From Gaetbulibacter_A sp043876815 (GTDB lineage: Bacteria > Bacteroidota > Bacteroidia > Flavobacteriales > Flavobacteriaceae): a stretch of DNA of 64,000 nt. Positions 9,889 through 18,762 of this stretch are shown one piece after another; position 1 is the first letter of the stretch, and each line of letters opens with the position of its first letter. Below the pieces are notes generated by a model, which ran no database searches, was not told the DNA's origin, and saw only the letters and a program-made list of their open reading frames with translations. The stretch is from the NCBI RefSeq assembly GCF_043876815.1, contig NZ_JBAWKA010000003.1, positions 62,001 through 126,000 on the forward strand, given 5' to 3'. A program made the position numbers and the translations under genes.

Positions 9889-10350
9889 AATCCGCAAATT
9901 ATTGGGTTAAAATTTGAGTTGAAGGATAAAGATAGAACCTTGTTTTTTAATTACAATGGGGGTAAATTCATTATTTCGATTTTTTAAACGAAGTGAAGAT
10001 TAAAATGGTTTTATAATAATATATAGGCAATTTATTATTAAATATTCAATAGGATATTTTCAACAGGAAATTAAGAAATCTGAATTTAAAGTGTGAATTC
10101 ATCAAATTCTTAATAAGAATAGCAGTAAAAAATCTCAAAAATTGACAATAATTCAATTTTTGAGTTTATCGAAATAACAAAAAATCAAAATATTTTATTA
10201 ATACCTCTAAAAAAATAGGGATAAAATTGAAATATCAATAAAAGTAAACCATTAACCCCCAAAAATTATGGGGGTTAAATGATTTTGATATAGATTTACG
10301 GCGTTCGAATTGAAAAACTAACAAATAATTAATAACTTAAATTGAACATT
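9889..10350. promoter_or_regulatory. divergent regulatory region between gltB and the porin/amt cluster
   Basis: About 460 AT-rich bases without a credible gene. Leftward, a gltB promoter TTG-N19-TATCTTTA is visible, with TTTACCCCC (complement of 9958-9966) just upstream of the TTG. Rightward, a -7-like TAGATTTA (10291-10298) lies downstream of the palindrome at 10252-10278. No GG-N10-GC sigma-54 signature was found ahead of the porin. Confidence 0.5.
10252..10278. repeat. 9-bp perfect inverted repeat, operator candidate for porin/amt
   Basis: Arms TTAACCCCC (10252-10260) and GGGGGTTAA (10270-10278) are separated by nine A/T-rich bases. The right arm ends 12 bp before a -7-like TAGATTTA, so the repeat sits across the -33 position. 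A related half-site (GGGGGTAAA on the plus strand) flanks the gltB promoter. As an RNA it could also form a hairpin, but no T-run follows. Confidence 0.5.
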
Positions 10351-11367
10351 ATGAAAAAAATTTTAACACTCTCAATGTTATTTATGGTAACGGCCTTGTT
10401 TGCACAGGAAGATACCCCTTCATTTACAGTAAGCGGTAGTATAGATGCTTACTACAGAGCAAATATTGATGGCCCGAATGACTTGGATAACTGGACTGCT
10501 CCTGGTTCTTCTTTTGCTAATTTACCTGGTTTTTCCCTTGGTATGGCAAATGTAATTCTAGGGTATGAAGGTGAAAAAGTTGGTTTTGTAGCCGACTTAG
10601 TATTTGGTCCAAGAGGAACAGATGCTGTTTTTGCTTCTCCAATGTATTCTGCAACCGGTAATATAATTAATCAATTATATGCCTATTGGAACGTAAGTGA
10701 GTCTGTAACGTTAACAATGGGTAATTTCAACACCTTTTTAGGATATGAAGTTATTTCTCCAACTGCTAACTTTAACTACAGTACCTCATATTTATTCTCT
10801 TATGGTCCATTTAGCCACACAGGGTTAAAAGCTGATATTGCATTAAGTGATGACTTTAGCCTTATGTTAGCCGTTATGAATGATACTGATCTTACAGAAT
10901 TCAATCCAACTGGTGATTATGCCTTTGGTGCCCAATTAGGATACGCAGGTCAATATTTGAACCTTTTAGTTGATCCTTCCTTCACAGAGATCGATTTCAC
11001 AGGTGGTTTTGATCTTACTGAGTCACTTTACTTAGGGATCAACGCTGCTCATTTAATTCTTGAGGATGATGCAGGTGGATTTACTGGTGTAGCTTTATAC
11101 CCTCAATTAGCAACTTCTGACAGCTTTACAATTGGTTTAAGAGGTGAGTATTTTGTTGAAGATGGTGCTTTTGGAGCTATTGGAACAGGTGTAGCTGATT
11201 CAGATGTATTAGCTGTAACCTTAACAGGAAGCTTCGCGATTGACAACTTAACTATCAAGCCTGAATTAAGATTGGATTCTGCTTCTGATGATGCATTTTT
11301 GGATAACGATTTAGTACCTTCAAAAAGCTTAAGCTCATTCGTATTAGCTGCGATCTACTCTTTCTAA
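10351..11367 (+). CDS. outer-membrane beta-barrel porin, first gene of ammonium cluster
   Basis: I choose the ATG at 10351, which gives a clean signal peptide (MKKILTLSMLFMVTALFAQ) ending at AQ/ED. The 338-residue product has alternating aromatic/hydrophobic strands throughout, repeated G-Y/F-L-S motifs and a C-terminal Phe (LAAIYSF), as expected for an outer-membrane barrel. It resembles the porins that precede ammonium transporters in Bacteroidota, so I infer a role in passage of small nitrogen compounds across the outer membrane. A strong terminator separates it from amt, so it may be expressed above the downstream genes. Confidence 0.85.
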   Translation: MKKILTLSMLFMVTALFAQEDTPSFTVSGSIDAYYRANIDGPNDLDNWTAPGSSFANLPGFSLGMANVILGYEGEKVGFVADLVFGPRGTDAVFASPMYSATGNIINQLYAYWNVSESVTLTMGNFNTFLGYEVISPTANFNYSTSYLFSYGPFSHTGLKADIALSDDFSLMLAVMNDTDLTEFNPTGDYAFGAQLGYAGQYLNLLVDPSFTEIDFTGGFDLTESLYLGINAAHLILEDDAGGFTGVALYPQLATSDSFTIGLRGEYFVEDGAFGAIGTGVADSDVLAVTLTGSFAIDNLTIKPELRLDSASDDAFLDNDLVPSKSLSSFVLAAIYSF

Positions 11368-11394
11368 GTTTTAGAATCGTTTAAAAAAACTAAG

Positions 11395-11427
11395 GAGAAT
11401 AAAGCTCTATGAGCTTTATTCTCTTAA
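11395..11427 (+). terminator. hairpin between porin and amt
   Basis: Perfect 13-bp stem GAGAATAAAGCTC / GAGCTTTATTCTC with a TAT loop (11395-11423), followed by TTAAT. The T-run is short, so it may be a partial terminator or an mRNA-stabilising hairpin inside the cluster. Confidence 0.65.
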
Positions 11428-11451
11428 TACTAACCCTAAAAATTATATAAT

Positions 11452-12750
11452 ATGTCATTATTAAATATGTCACTTTTTATTCAGGACACTGCCGCCATTG
11501 AAGGCGATATGGGGATGATGTGGATGCTGATTTCCGGTATCTTAGTTTTCTTCATGCAAGCAGGTTTCTTCTTAGTGGAGTCTGGTATGACAGACTCGAA
11601 AAACGCGGTGAATATCGCGATGAAGAATTTCTTAGACATCGCCGTAGGTTCTATTGCCTTCTGGTTCATAGGATATTCTTTAATGTATGGAACAGATGTT
11701 GCTTCAGGAGTTTTTCACTGGGGTGGCCTTATATTTTCTCAAGGTGCTGCTGATCTATTTTTCCAAACAGTTTTCGCTGCAACTGCTGCGACTATCGTTT
11801 CTGGAGCGATCGCCGGAAGAACAAAATATACAACCTATGCGATCTTTAGTATCGTACTTACCGCTTTCATCTACCCAATAGCTGGTGGCTGGGAATGGAA
11901 TGGTGGTTGGTTAAATAATACAACTACTGGAATTATGCCTGCAGAATTTATCGATTTTGCCGGATCTTCAATTGTACACTCTGTTGGAGGTTGGGCTGCA
12001 CTTGTTGCTGCCTGGATGGTAGGACCACGTCTTGGAAAATTCCTTGATGGTAAGCCTGTAGAAATGCACGGACACAACCAAATGTATGCCACGCTTGGTG
12101 TATTTATTCTTTGGTTAGGATGGTTCGGATTCAATGGTGGTTCTCAATTAGCATGGGGTGGTGATGATGCCACTGCAGCTTCTCAAGTTGTTCTAGTAAC
12201 CAATTTAGCTGCCGCTGCCGGAGCTTTAGGTGGATTACTATTTACCTGGATTAAAAATGGCAAACCAAATTTAGGAATGACCTTAAACGGCGCTTTAGCT
12301 GGTTTAGTAAGTATCACTGCTGGTTGTGGTAACATGACTGAAGTTGGTGCTGTTATAGCTGGATTATTAGGTGGTATTCTTGTAGTTCTATCTATTGGTT
12401 TTGTTGAAAAAACATTAAAAGTTGATGATGCTATCGGTGCTGTTTCTGTACACGGTGTAGCTGGTGCCTGGGGAACTTTGGTTATCGGTCTATGGGGTGT
12501 TGATGGTGATACCGGTATTGGTTTATTCAACGGTGGTGGTGCTGCTCAATTAGGAGCTCAGGCTATCGGTGTTCTTGCCTATGCCGTATGGGCCTTATTA
12601 CTTTCTTTCATTTTCTTATACATCATTAAAGTTGTATTTGGTGGCCTAAGAGTTACTGAAGAAGAAGAAATTGCAGGATTAGATATTTCTGAGCACGGAA
12701 CTATCGCCTATCCTGGTGTTCGTCAAAGAGAATTAGATAACGACGATTAG
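11452..12750 (+). CDS. amt: ammonium transporter (Amt family)
   Basis: An eleven-helix inner-membrane channel for ammonium/ammonia. The Amt signature is visible around residue 160 as DFAGSSIVHSVGGWAALVAA (Asp and the first pore His). The second pore His lies in the VHGVAGAWGTL block near residue 328. At 432 residues it is of normal length, and the tail ends with EHGTIAYPGVRQRELDNDD, a common Amt C-terminus that contacts P-II. The N-terminus has a short hydrophobic stretch before an acidic segment. It is followed by a terminator and then the P-II gene and a second amt. Confidence 0.96.
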   Translation: MSLLNMSLFIQDTAAIEGDMGMMWMLISGILVFFMQAGFFLVESGMTDSKNAVNIAMKNFLDIAVGSIAFWFIGYSLMYGTDVASGVFHWGGLIFSQGAADLFFQTVFAATAATIVSGAIAGRTKYTTYAIFSIVLTAFIYPIAGGWEWNGGWLNNTTTGIMPAEFIDFAGSSIVHSVGGWAALVAAWMVGPRLGKFLDGKPVEMHGHNQMYATLGVFILWLGWFGFNGGSQLAWGGDDATAASQVVLVTNLAAAAGALGGLLFTWIKNGKPNLGMTLNGALAGLVSITAGCGNMTEVGAVIAGLLGGILVVLSIGFVEKTLKVDDAIGAVSVHGVAGAWGTLVIGLWGVDGDTGIGLFNGGGAAQLGAQAIGVLAYAVWALLLSFIFLYIIKVVFGGLRVTEEEEIAGLDISEHGTIAYPGVRQRELDNDD

Positions 12751-12769
12751 ATCTTAATTATATTGACAT

Positions 12770-12808
12770 AAAAGATGCCTTGTTTTTTTATAAGGCATCT
12801 TTTTTTTT
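12770..12808 (+). terminator. intrinsic terminator after first amt
   Basis: Stem AAAAGATGCCTT / AAGGCATCTTTT (arms 12770-12781 and 12792-12803), T-rich loop, then a T-run. Confidence 0.85.
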
Positions 12809-12897
12809 ACTTTTAAGAGAATCTGTAAAGAATCGCTCTTAAGAGTTTAAATTATTTAGTATTATTGAATCAACTAAACCAATAAGTATATTTTATT

Positions 12898-13236
12898 ATG
12901 AAGAAAATTGAAGCAATTATTCGAAAATCAAAGTATCGTGAGGTTAAAGAGGCCTTACATGAGGTGGGTGTAAACTTTTTTTCCTACTGGGATGTTACTG
13001 GAGTCGGTAATGAAAAGGAAGGGCATGTTTACCGCGGTATTTCTTATAGCACCACAGATATCCAACGCCGTTATCTTTCTATTGTAGTGAATGATGATTT
13101 TGAAGAGACTACAATCAAAGCTATCATAAAGGCAGCAGCCACTGGTGAGGTGGGCGACGGTAAGATCTTTGTGTCAGATGTGAATGAGTGTTATCGTATA
13201 AGAACCGGAGAAAAAGGTGGTAACACCCTCAAATAA
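12898..13236 (+). CDS. glnK: P-II family nitrogen regulatory protein
   Basis: A 112-residue P-II trimer subunit that senses ATP/ADP and 2-oxoglutarate and gates Amt channels. It starts MKKIEAII, retains GDGKIFV (about residue 87) and RIRTGE near the C-terminus, both ligand-binding blocks. The T-loop reads TGVGNEKEGHVYRGISY: a Tyr equivalent to the uridylylated Tyr51 is present (Tyr50), but the loop is one residue shorter. The position of Gln39 in E. coli, which helps hold Mg-ATP and 2-oxoglutarate, is Glu here if no gap is placed earlier. It lies between two amt genes, 31 nt before the second, so it surely serves those transporters. Confidence 0.95.
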   Translation: MKKIEAIIRKSKYREVKEALHEVGVNFFSYWDVTGVGNEKEGHVYRGISYSTTDIQRRYLSIVVNDDFEETTIKAIIKAAATGEVGDGKIFVSDVNECYRIRTGEKGGNTLK

Positions 13237-13267
13237 CAACTAAACCAATAAATCAATAATAATTATT

Positions 13268-14479
13268 ATGGAATTATTTACAGTAAATAATGTATGGATG
13301 ATGATCTGTACAGCACTCGTATTTTTTATGCACGCCGGTTTTGCGTTTTTAGAAATCGGACTTACACGTCAAAAAAATACCATAAACATTTTATTCAAAA
13401 ACATTTTTATAATCACGATGGGCCTTTTATTGTACTATTTAATAGGCTTCAACTTGATGTATCCGGGAGAAGAGTTTAATGGTTATCTTGGTTCTATTGT
13501 GCCAGGAATTACTCCTCCTGAAAACGGTATGACGCCGGAGTATGCCGATGGTTATACCTGGTGGACCGACTTTTTATTTCAGGGTATGTTTGCGGCTACT
13601 GCTGCAACTATAGTGTCCGGTGCCGTTGCAGAACGAATTAAAATAGGGCCTTTTATGCTCTTTACTGTTTTATATGTTGGACTTATTTATCCGATTGCCG
13701 GTTCCTGGAAATGGGGCGGAGGCTTTTTAGATGACATGGGCTTTTATGATTTTGCAGGGTCTACATTGGTTCATTCTGTTGGGGGCTGGGCAGCTTTGGT
13801 AGCTGTTTGGTTATTAGGTCCACGTATCGGGAAATTTAAGGATGGGAAACCTCAAGCGATTCCCGGCCATAATATACCATTGGCTACAGCCGGAGTTTTA
13901 ATTCTGTGGTTGGGCTGGTTTGGTTTTAACGGAGGATCTGTATTGTCAGCCAATCCGGAATTAACGTCCTTAACACTTGTTACTACATGTCTGGCCGCCG
14001 CCGCAGGTGGTGTTGTTGCCATGATTACTTCCACTATACTATACAAGAACCTGGATTTAACCATGTTTTTAAATGGTATTTTAGGTGGTCTTGTGGGGAT
14101 CACTGCAGGAGCTGATATAATGACGCCGGAAAGTGCTATTATTATTGGAAGTGTCGCGGGGATTCTTATTGTCTTTGCAGTGAGCTTTATTGATAAAATC
14201 CGATTGGATGATCCTGTAGGAGCCATTGCAGTACATCTGGTATGTGGAATCTGGGGAACTTTAGCTGTAGGAATTTTTTCTGCTGAACATTCTTTTGTGA
14301 CACAACTTATAGGTGTTCTTTGCTATGCTGTGATATGTGTGGCGTCTGCTTTACTTATCTTTTTTGTTATGAAGAAGACCATTGGTATTCGTGTTTCAGA
14401 AAAAGAAGAACTGGAAGGTCTGGATGTTCACGAACATGGTATGGATGCGTATCCTGACTTTAGATTGAACGAGCGTTAA
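13268..14479 (+). CDS. amt: second ammonium transporter (Amt family)
   Basis: A paralogue of the upstream amt: 403 residues, same pore blocks (YDFAGSTLVHSVGGWAALVA near residue 160; VHLVCGIWGTLAVG near residue 320) and the same EHGMDAYPDF C-terminal tail. The second block has HLVCG where the first transporter has HGVAG, so the two are clearly diverged. It starts 31 nt after the P-II gene, forming a glnK-amt transcription unit. A bidirectional terminator follows. Two diverged Amts around one P-II suggest channels of different affinity or regulation; that is inference. Confidence 0.95.
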   Translation: MELFTVNNVWMMICTALVFFMHAGFAFLEIGLTRQKNTINILFKNIFIITMGLLLYYLIGFNLMYPGEEFNGYLGSIVPGITPPENGMTPEYADGYTWWTDFLFQGMFAATAATIVSGAVAERIKIGPFMLFTVLYVGLIYPIAGSWKWGGGFLDDMGFYDFAGSTLVHSVGGWAALVAVWLLGPRIGKFKDGKPQAIPGHNIPLATAGVLILWLGWFGFNGGSVLSANPELTSLTLVTTCLAAAAGGVVAMITSTILYKNLDLTMFLNGILGGLVGITAGADIMTPESAIIIGSVAGILIVFAVSFIDKIRLDDPVGAIAVHLVCGIWGTLAVGIFSAEHSFVTQLIGVLCYAVICVASALLIFFVMKKTIGIRVSEKEELEGLDVHEHGMDAYPDFRLNER

Positions 14480-14497
14480 TCGCTGTAATGCAATAAT

Positions 14498-14532
14498 AAA
14501 AAAGGGTGTTTCCAACGGAAACACCCTTTTTT
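14498..14532. terminator. bidirectional terminator, glnK-amt / amidohydrolase
   Basis: 16-bp perfect stem AAAAAAGGGTGTTTCC / GGAAACACCCTTTTTT with an AAC loop. A- and T-tracts on both sides end both convergent units. Confidence 0.92.
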
Positions 14533-14549
14533 ATTTAATTTTTTTAAGA

Positions 14550-15971
14550 CTATCGAACACCTACTTTTCCATCGGCTGCTCTGAATAATTTTTCGGAGCT
14601 GTATCCGATGCCATTTCTAAAGGTTGTTTCAATATTTCGGATCGCTTTTATGTCCTTACTGATATCGCCATTAAGGATGAGTAGGTCTGCAATTTTAGTC
14701 GGTGCAATACTACCAATACTGTCGGCTTGTTCTAAATAAGTCGCGCCGTTCATGGTGCATATTTTAATAGCTTCGGGAATGCTAAAACCCATTTCAACAA
14801 AGATCTCCAGAAGGCGCATGTTAGCGTATCCTGCCACAATACGTCCATCGTAGGTAGGATCGGTACCGGCAACTAGTAAACCCCCGGCGTCGTGAAATGC
14901 TTTTTCCCAAACCTTGGATTTATTGAAAAGTACATAATCCAAAGAATCCCGATTTTGTTTGCTGGCCCAACGACGGTATACTTTATCCCGGGCATCCTGA
15001 TAGAGTGCCTTTAATCCGCCACCAGGAACAACTTCGCGCCCTGTATAGGGTTCAAACACATTAATGGTTGAGGTAACTGCAACGTTCTTCTTTACTAAAT
15101 GTTCAATAAGGGCTTCCATCTTCGGGGAATCAACCGGTAAATCCAATAGAGATTTATGTTGCTTGAATGGTTCACATTCATCAGGCGTTTTATTATCAAT
15201 AAAATCACTACTGGCCATAAAGCCATGTTCCAGATTATCAATGCCCAGATCAGCAGCCTCTCTATGGGTTATGGAACATAAGTGTCCGGTTACCTTAAAG
15301 CCGCGGCTATGGGCCGTTTCTGTGATCGCTTTTAAGTCGGCTCTGGTAATATAGTTATATACTTTAAATGAGGTTGACCCCATATCGGCATAAAACTTTA
15401 CAGCTTCAATGGCTTGCTTGGTTGATTTTAGCGAATAGGTTTCTAAAATTCCTAAACCATCACGGTCTAAAAACGGGCTAGTGGCATCAATTTTAGGTCC
15501 TGGCACCTTTCCTTCTAAAATAAAATTTTTCAAATTGATATCCGCTTGCGGCATAATACTACCTGCTGTTCGCATGGTGGTTACCCCACCGGCCAAATAT
15601 AATTTTGGGAAAGAATAGCTCATCTGACTGACACCAAAAGTACCTCCGGGGGTAGCCTTTGGGTAAAAAAGATGCTCGTGTAGCATCACCATACCGGGCA
15701 TAATACTTTTTCCCGTCATGTCGAGAATCGTAGCGCCTTCAGGAACTTTTAGGTTTTCACCAATGGCCTCGATAATTTCACCATTAATAATGATGTCCTG
15801 ATCGGTTTGTGCTGCTACACCCGTACCATCAACAATAGTGGCGTTTTGTAAAACATAAAGGCCACGTGGATGTGTGACATAGGATTGAGTTTCTTTGGAT
15901 AATTGGGTTTGAGCACATACTGCAACGGACAAAAAAGATCCCAGCAGCAAAGTAAATAGCTGTTTTATCAT
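14550..15971 (-). CDS. secreted amidohydrolase-family enzyme
   Basis: I take the ATG at 15971, giving a signal peptide MIKQLFTLLLGSFLSVAVCA and a mature protein of about 450 residues. The metal-dependent hydrolase pattern is visible: HEH after SIMPGMVML (first two ligands), GHLCS and NLEHGF blocks (His ligands) and a late GTDPTYDG carrying the catalytic Asp. It therefore hydrolyses an amide, imide or ester, probably in the periplasm. This clade includes imidazolonepropionase-like and prolidase-like proteins. The substrate cannot be told. It lies 64 nt downstream of ppc on the same strand and ends at a terminator. Confidence 0.88.
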   Translation of the reverse strand: MIKQLFTLLLGSFLSVAVCAQTQLSKETQSYVTHPRGLYVLQNATIVDGTGVAAQTDQDIIINGEIIEAIGENLKVPEGATILDMTGKSIMPGMVMLHEHLFYPKATPGGTFGVSQMSYSFPKLYLAGGVTTMRTAGSIMPQADINLKNFILEGKVPGPKIDATSPFLDRDGLGILETYSLKSTKQAIEAVKFYADMGSTSFKVYNYITRADLKAITETAHSRGFKVTGHLCSITHREAADLGIDNLEHGFMASSDFIDNKTPDECEPFKQHKSLLDLPVDSPKMEALIEHLVKKNVAVTSTINVFEPYTGREVVPGGGLKALYQDARDKVYRRWASKQNRDSLDYVLFNKSKVWEKAFHDAGGLLVAGTDPTYDGRIVAGYANMRLLEIFVEMGFSIPEAIKICTMNGATYLEQADSIGSIAPTKIADLLILNGDISKDIKAIRNIETTFRNGIGYSSEKLFRAADGKVGVR

Positions 15972-16035
15972 AATTGGTTGGCTTGATTCATGCAATCAAG
16001 GTAAACAATTATTACGAAAAAATGCACTAAAACTT

Positions 16036-18621
16036 TTAAGCCGAGTTTCTACTGGCGTTAATATTACCAAATAAGGATCGGGTTACGATCTTTTCGAAAA
16101 TTGCCAATTCCTCTTTATCAAAATCATCACTTCGTGTGAGATCCTGTACCCGTTTTAGGGCGTATTGCTGAATGGTTAACAGCGGTAATACAATGGATTC
16201 TCGAACGTCGATCGATGCTTTTCCGGCGGGCTCATTTTCCATTAAGGTTTTATATCCCGTAACCTTGAGAAGCAAACGTTTTGTGATTTGATATTCTTCA
16301 AAAATAATTTTCCAAAAATCACCAAATTCCGCATCTTCAGCCATATATTTTGTAAGGTCGAAGAAGGATTTGGTAAGTGACATCATACTATTTTCTAAAA
16401 GAGTTTTAAAGAATTTTGAATTTTTATACAGTTGCTCAACCTTATGAAGTTCGTTGTTGTCCTCATATTTTTTGAGCGCTGTTCCAACGCCGAAGAATCC
16501 GGGAACATTTTGTTTTAACTGGCTCCAGGAACCCACAAAAGGAATTGCTCTAAGATCAGAGAATACGAGCTTATCGGATTTCGAACGTTTTGATGGGCGA
16601 CTACCGATATTGGTTTTTGCATAATATTTTAAAGTACTCATGCGCTCCAAATACGGGATAAACATGGGGTGACTTTTAAAATCCTTATAGGTTTGATAAC
16701 TTGTTTCCGCCAGATCGTTCATGACCTCTCGGTCTTCGTCGGACATTGGAATTCTGTTTTTTCCAAAGCGGTTATAGAGTCCGGAACTTATTAATTGTTC
16801 CAGATTATAGCGCGACGAGTCCAGTGTACCAAAATTCGAACTAATGGTTTGTCCCTGAATGGTGATCTGTACCTCTTTATCCTCAATGGTTGGTCCTAAA
16901 GAAGAGTAGAACTGGTGTGTTTTTCCACCGCCACGTGCTGGTGGGCCACCACGGCCATCGAAGAAAATAGCGGTAATATCATATTTTCGCGACATGGCTG
17001 TAAGCAATTGTTTGGCCTTATAAATCCCCCAATTTGCCATAAGGTAACCACCATCTTTGGTGCCATCAGAGAAACCTAGCATAATGGTTTGCTTGTTACC
17101 CCTTTTTGCCAAATGCGCTTTATATTCCGGGTTGGTATACAACTGCTCCATGACGGCAGGTGCATTTTCAAGATCGGTAATGGTTTCAAATAATGGTACG
17201 ACATCCATAGTAAGATCGTCTTTAAATCCAACAATTTTCAGCATCGCAAACAACTGCATCATATTTAATGCTGTTTGATTGTTGCTGATTATATAACGGT
17301 TGGCACCACGTTCACCATTTGATTTTTGGATCCCCTTGATACATTTAATGGTTTTAAGGGTGTTGACCACCATTTCATCTTCAAATACACTAAGATCCTG
17401 AATGTCGTCATCAGCTTTTGATAGAATCTCGATCTGTTCAGCCTCTGATAAATCGTGATAATTATCTGGAAATGAAGAGTTCCCTGTGCTTATTAAGTGA
17501 TCGATCACCGTAGTGAATACCGAATGGTGTATTCGGCTATCCTGACGGATATCGAGCGTTGCAAAGTGATAACCAAAGAGATGAATTCTGTTAATAACCA
17601 TATTGATCTCTGATACGTAAAGGGACTGATGTTCTTTGATAATATGATCACGAATACTCAACAGTTCTTTAAGGAGGTCGCGCACACTAATCAAGTCGGC
17701 ATCCGGATCCAAACTGTAATTGTACATCACTGTTTCCAACTCGATAATACGATCTTCAACGCCTCTAAAGGTAAGTTTACGACGCAAATCCTTAAGATCT
17801 TGGTAGTATTTTTTAAGGATGGATTGTTTTAGCTTTCGTGCTACTTTAATAGTGGTATCCGGCTTTACAAAGGGATTACCATCACGGTCGCCACCAGGCC
17901 AGAAACCAATATTAATAATTTCATTATGACGTTTGCGATCATCATAAATATTCTGCTGAATGTAATTGTAGATCTCGCTGAAAGATTTATAAAATACGTT
18001 CTCCAAATACCATATCAGACTGATCGCTTCATCATAAGGCGTTGGTTTTTCACGCTTGAAAAAAGGTGTTTTCCCAAGTTGTCCAAACAGATTATTTATG
18101 TCGATAAGATTATTTTCTTTGATAGCTGCCGATAGATCGGTAATGATCCCAAGAACAGATCCCGGGTAGAATTGTGTAGGGTGAGCGGTAAGAACAATAC
18201 GCACTTTGAACTCATCCAAATAGTCTTTTAACTCTGAAAGGCGATTGTCTGAATTGGCAGTTTCTTTTAGGTTCCTCAAGGTACCAATACCTTCCATGTT
18301 GTTAACGATCGGGAAAGCAGCATCTTCAATGGCATCAAAAAGTACCACCTGTCGCTCGATATATTGAATAAAGCGGAATAATAGATTAATTTGACTTTCT
18401 TTACTGCGACGTGCCTGGTATTTTTTGAAAAATGTATCGACAATGGTCGTGGGGTCATCACCATTTTTAAAGCCTTTTTCGCAAGTTTCATGAAATAAAG
18501 GGAGTAATACCCCAGTTTTTGTAATAGTATCAAAAGGTAAGGTCATAAATATACTGTTGTATATTTGATATTTTGACAATACGTTTTGTTTAAATCTGGT
18601 CAATTTTGGTTCTACGGACAT
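16036..18621 (-). CDS. ppc: phosphoenolpyruvate carboxylase
   Basis: Carboxylates phosphoenolpyruvate with bicarbonate to oxaloacetate, an anaplerotic reaction. The ATG at 18621 (MSVEPKLTRF) is preferred over an upstream TTG. Catalytic signatures are visible: LTAHPTQFYPGSVL (active His, near residue 150), GFWPGGDRDGNPFV near 215, MLGFSDGTKDGGYL near 515, FFDGRGGPPARGGG near 550 and RAIPFVGSWSQLKQNVPGFF near 690. At 861 residues it is full length. The FDGRGGPPARGGG loop differs from the proteobacterial FHGRGGSIGRGG and matches the Bacteroidota branch. Amidohydrolase follows on the same strand. Confidence 0.96.
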   Translation of the reverse strand: MSVEPKLTRFKQNVLSKYQIYNSIFMTLPFDTITKTGVLLPLFHETCEKGFKNGDDPTTIVDTFFKKYQARRSKESQINLLFRFIQYIERQVVLFDAIEDAAFPIVNNMEGIGTLRNLKETANSDNRLSELKDYLDEFKVRIVLTAHPTQFYPGSVLGIITDLSAAIKENNLIDINNLFGQLGKTPFFKREKPTPYDEAISLIWYLENVFYKSFSEIYNYIQQNIYDDRKRHNEIINIGFWPGGDRDGNPFVKPDTTIKVARKLKQSILKKYYQDLKDLRRKLTFRGVEDRIIELETVMYNYSLDPDADLISVRDLLKELLSIRDHIIKEHQSLYVSEINMVINRIHLFGYHFATLDIRQDSRIHHSVFTTVIDHLISTGNSSFPDNYHDLSEAEQIEILSKADDDIQDLSVFEDEMVVNTLKTIKCIKGIQKSNGERGANRYIISNNQTALNMMQLFAMLKIVGFKDDLTMDVVPLFETITDLENAPAVMEQLYTNPEYKAHLAKRGNKQTIMLGFSDGTKDGGYLMANWGIYKAKQLLTAMSRKYDITAIFFDGRGGPPARGGGKTHQFYSSLGPTIEDKEVQITIQGQTISSNFGTLDSSRYNLEQLISSGLYNRFGKNRIPMSDEDREVMNDLAETSYQTYKDFKSHPMFIPYLERMSTLKYYAKTNIGSRPSKRSKSDKLVFSDLRAIPFVGSWSQLKQNVPGFFGVGTALKKYEDNNELHKVEQLYKNSKFFKTLLENSMMSLTKSFFDLTKYMAEDAEFGDFWKIIFEEYQITKRLLLKVTGYKTLMENEPAGKASIDVRESIVLPLLTIQQYALKRVQDLTRSDDFDKEELAIFEKIVTRSLFGNINASRNSA

Positions 18622-18762
18622 AGTATATTTCAATGAAATGAAGCATAAAAATACTAAAGCAAAATTGAAGCAAAGAAGAACCTCCCAAGTTTTATTGATT
18701 TTAAGCGATAACTCTTGGTTTATTATGAATAATTAAAAAAAAGTCGAGTAAAAATATATATT

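Noticed and set aside
5374..9897. TTG start for GltB at 9897 and similar TTG starts for the porin (10342), amidohydrolase (15995) and PEP carboxylase (18633)
   Set aside because: In each case an ATG a few codons later fits the family start or the signal peptide better.
10279..10350. Sigma-54 promoter ahead of the porin/amt cluster
   Set aside because: No GG-N10-GC pair; a TAnnTTT-type -7 element is present instead.
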